DNA of 7,198 bases from Deltaproteobacteria bacterium (GTDB lineage: Bacteria > Desulfobacterota_C > Deferrisomatia > Deferrisomatales > JACRMM01): assembly GCA_016218905.1 (NCBI GenBank), contig JACRCS010000362.1, positions 1 through 7,198 on the forward strand. Direction: 5' to 3'. Position numbers and translations under genes: made by a program. A model generated the notes under the pieces. That model worked only from the letters and a program-made list of their open reading frames with translations, made no database searches and had not been told where the DNA came from. The stretch's first letter is position 1. Each line of letters begins with the position of its first letter. Below, one piece after another: positions 6,524-7,198 of this stretch.

Positions 6524-7198
6524 CTGAGTCCCGTTGAGATTTGGAGGCGGACGGAGTATGGAGCATCTCGTCTCCAGATAGCAGAAGGCCCGAAGTGCTG
6601 GCTCCGGGCCTTCCTCGTGTGAGCTCCTTGAACCAGTGACCAGGCGGGATCGCATCCCAGGGGATAATCTTCTCCGGCATTGCGAGTTCGGGGAGTTCCA
6701 GACTGTACGTGACCGGGAGGCGGCGCCTCTCCGGTGGGACACTCGGGCGCCTAAGATCGAGAACAGCCGCTATTCTCTCGCCGATTTGCCGAACGACCAT
6801 GTTGGGCGATGCACACGAGTCTTCTATCGGTCCGCGGAACCGGTGCACGTATTCGGGCCGAAAACGCATGACGCTTTCCAGTAGGGCGAGGCCGCGAGCT
6901 TGATCGCCTTCTTCCCCATTGAGCAAGTTTGCGATTTCGTCCTCGATCTCGGAGTCGGCAGCGCCGGAGGCGATGAGTTCTGCGAGGGCTTTGTGCGCCT
7001 CTTCGCGAATTTCCGGGACATTCTTCTCAGACGATGCCACGAGGAGTCCAATCAGCATGCCCGTCGGGGTGAGGTCGCGGACGATACTTGCTGTAAACGG
7101 CGGCAGCTCACGGACTCGGTTGAACTCCTCGAGTTGGAACGTGTGCTCCTCAATTTCAGGCCAGAGCCGATCCCACCGAATGTCTGCAAACAAGATCT
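6510..7198 (-). CDS. partial hypothetical helical protein, probably 3'-truncated
   Basis: The frame is open at the right edge, so the N-terminus is missing. A TTG at 7193 opens 227 visible residues but has no support as a true start. I do not recognise the family. The visible part is acidic and helical, with helices such as EIREEAHKALAELIA (61-75), GLALLESVMRF (101-111) and MVVRQIGERIAAVLD (132-146), spaced like HEAT or ARM repeats. It then becomes proline-rich (PPERRRLP, PWDAIPPGHWF). The last 35 or so residues after WFKEL look unlike natural protein: they read through an inverted repeat at 6584-6613 and end at a TGA inside the GGGGTCA repeat (tail DSGGQF). Base composition is visibly lower in GC than the rest of the window. 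A gene truncated by insertion or deletion is the best reading. Confidence 0.5.
   Translation of the reverse strand, partial: ILFADIRWDRLWPEIEEHTFQLEEFNRVRELPPFTASIVRDLTPTGMLIGLLVASSEKNVPEIREEAHKALAELIASGAADSEIEDEIANLLNGEEGDQARGLALLESVMRFRPEYVHRFRGPIEDSCASPNMVVRQIGERIAAVLDLRRPSVPPERRRLPVTYSLELPELAMPEKIIPWDAIPPGHWFKELTRGRPGASTSGLLLSGDEMLHTPSASKSQRDSGGQF
6584..6613. repeat. inverted repeat, terminator-like
   Basis: GAAGGCCCG (6584-6592) pairs perfectly with CGGGCCTTC (6605-6613) over a 12-base loop. On the minus strand CGGGCCTTCTGCT resembles the second half of an intrinsic terminator, though the T-run is poor. It lies inside the open frame of the partial gene, where a functional terminator would not be expected unless the original stop codon has been lost. 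Confidence 0.5.

Overview
This window comes from a high-GC Gram-negative chromosome. Every gene I can support lies on the minus strand, so transcription runs from high to low coordinates. The organism has periplasmic proteins with Sec-type leaders (a Cu,Zn superoxide dismutase and a heme-b-type protein). It appears to be motile: there is a chemoreceptor and a near-consensus sigma-28 (FliA) promoter. It also carries a REP-associated tyrosine transposase with a DnaA-like tail. That combination fits deltaproteobacteria-like, NC10/Rokubacteria-like or acidobacterial lineages, but I cannot fix the taxon from sequence alone.

Layout from the right edge, in the direction of transcription. (1) 7198-6510 is a partial, helical, unrecognised gene whose N-terminus lies outside the window. 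Its composition is less GC-rich than the rest, and its 3' end runs into two GGGGTCA-type direct repeats (6481-6523) that resemble the terminal repeats of an insertion sequence, so it is probably truncated. (2) 6509-6169 holds no gene, but contains the sigma-28 promoter (6259-6233). (3) 6168-5236 encodes an exported ethylbenzene-dehydrogenase-type (EB_dh) heme-binding protein. After only 8 bases, (4) 5227-3044 encodes a 727-residue methyl-accepting chemotaxis protein with a long helical periplasmic region. These two form a likely flagellar-regulon operon. (5) 3043-2734 is intergenic and carries a perfect 24-bp tandem duplication with a GGGGACGTAG core. (6) 2733-1729 is the REP-associated transposase. 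(7) 1598-1554 is a strong imperfect hairpin upstream of (8) sodC, 1508-981. (9) 837-283 is a DUF1579-family protein, translationally coupled by an ATGA overlap to (10) 286-92, a small excisionase-type helix-turn-helix protein. (11) Bases 1-90 hold another copy of the GGGGACGTAG repeat seen upstream of the transposase.

The most interesting unit is the EB_dh/chemoreceptor pair behind a FliA-type promoter. It suggests a two-part periplasmic heme chemosensor, in which a soluble heme protein senses a redox state, gas or small ligand for a receptor with no recognisable Cache or PAS sensor domain. The second theme is repeats: GGGGACGTAG copies lie on both sides of the sodC/DUF1579/transposase block, as expected where a REP-type transposase and its cognate repeats coexist.
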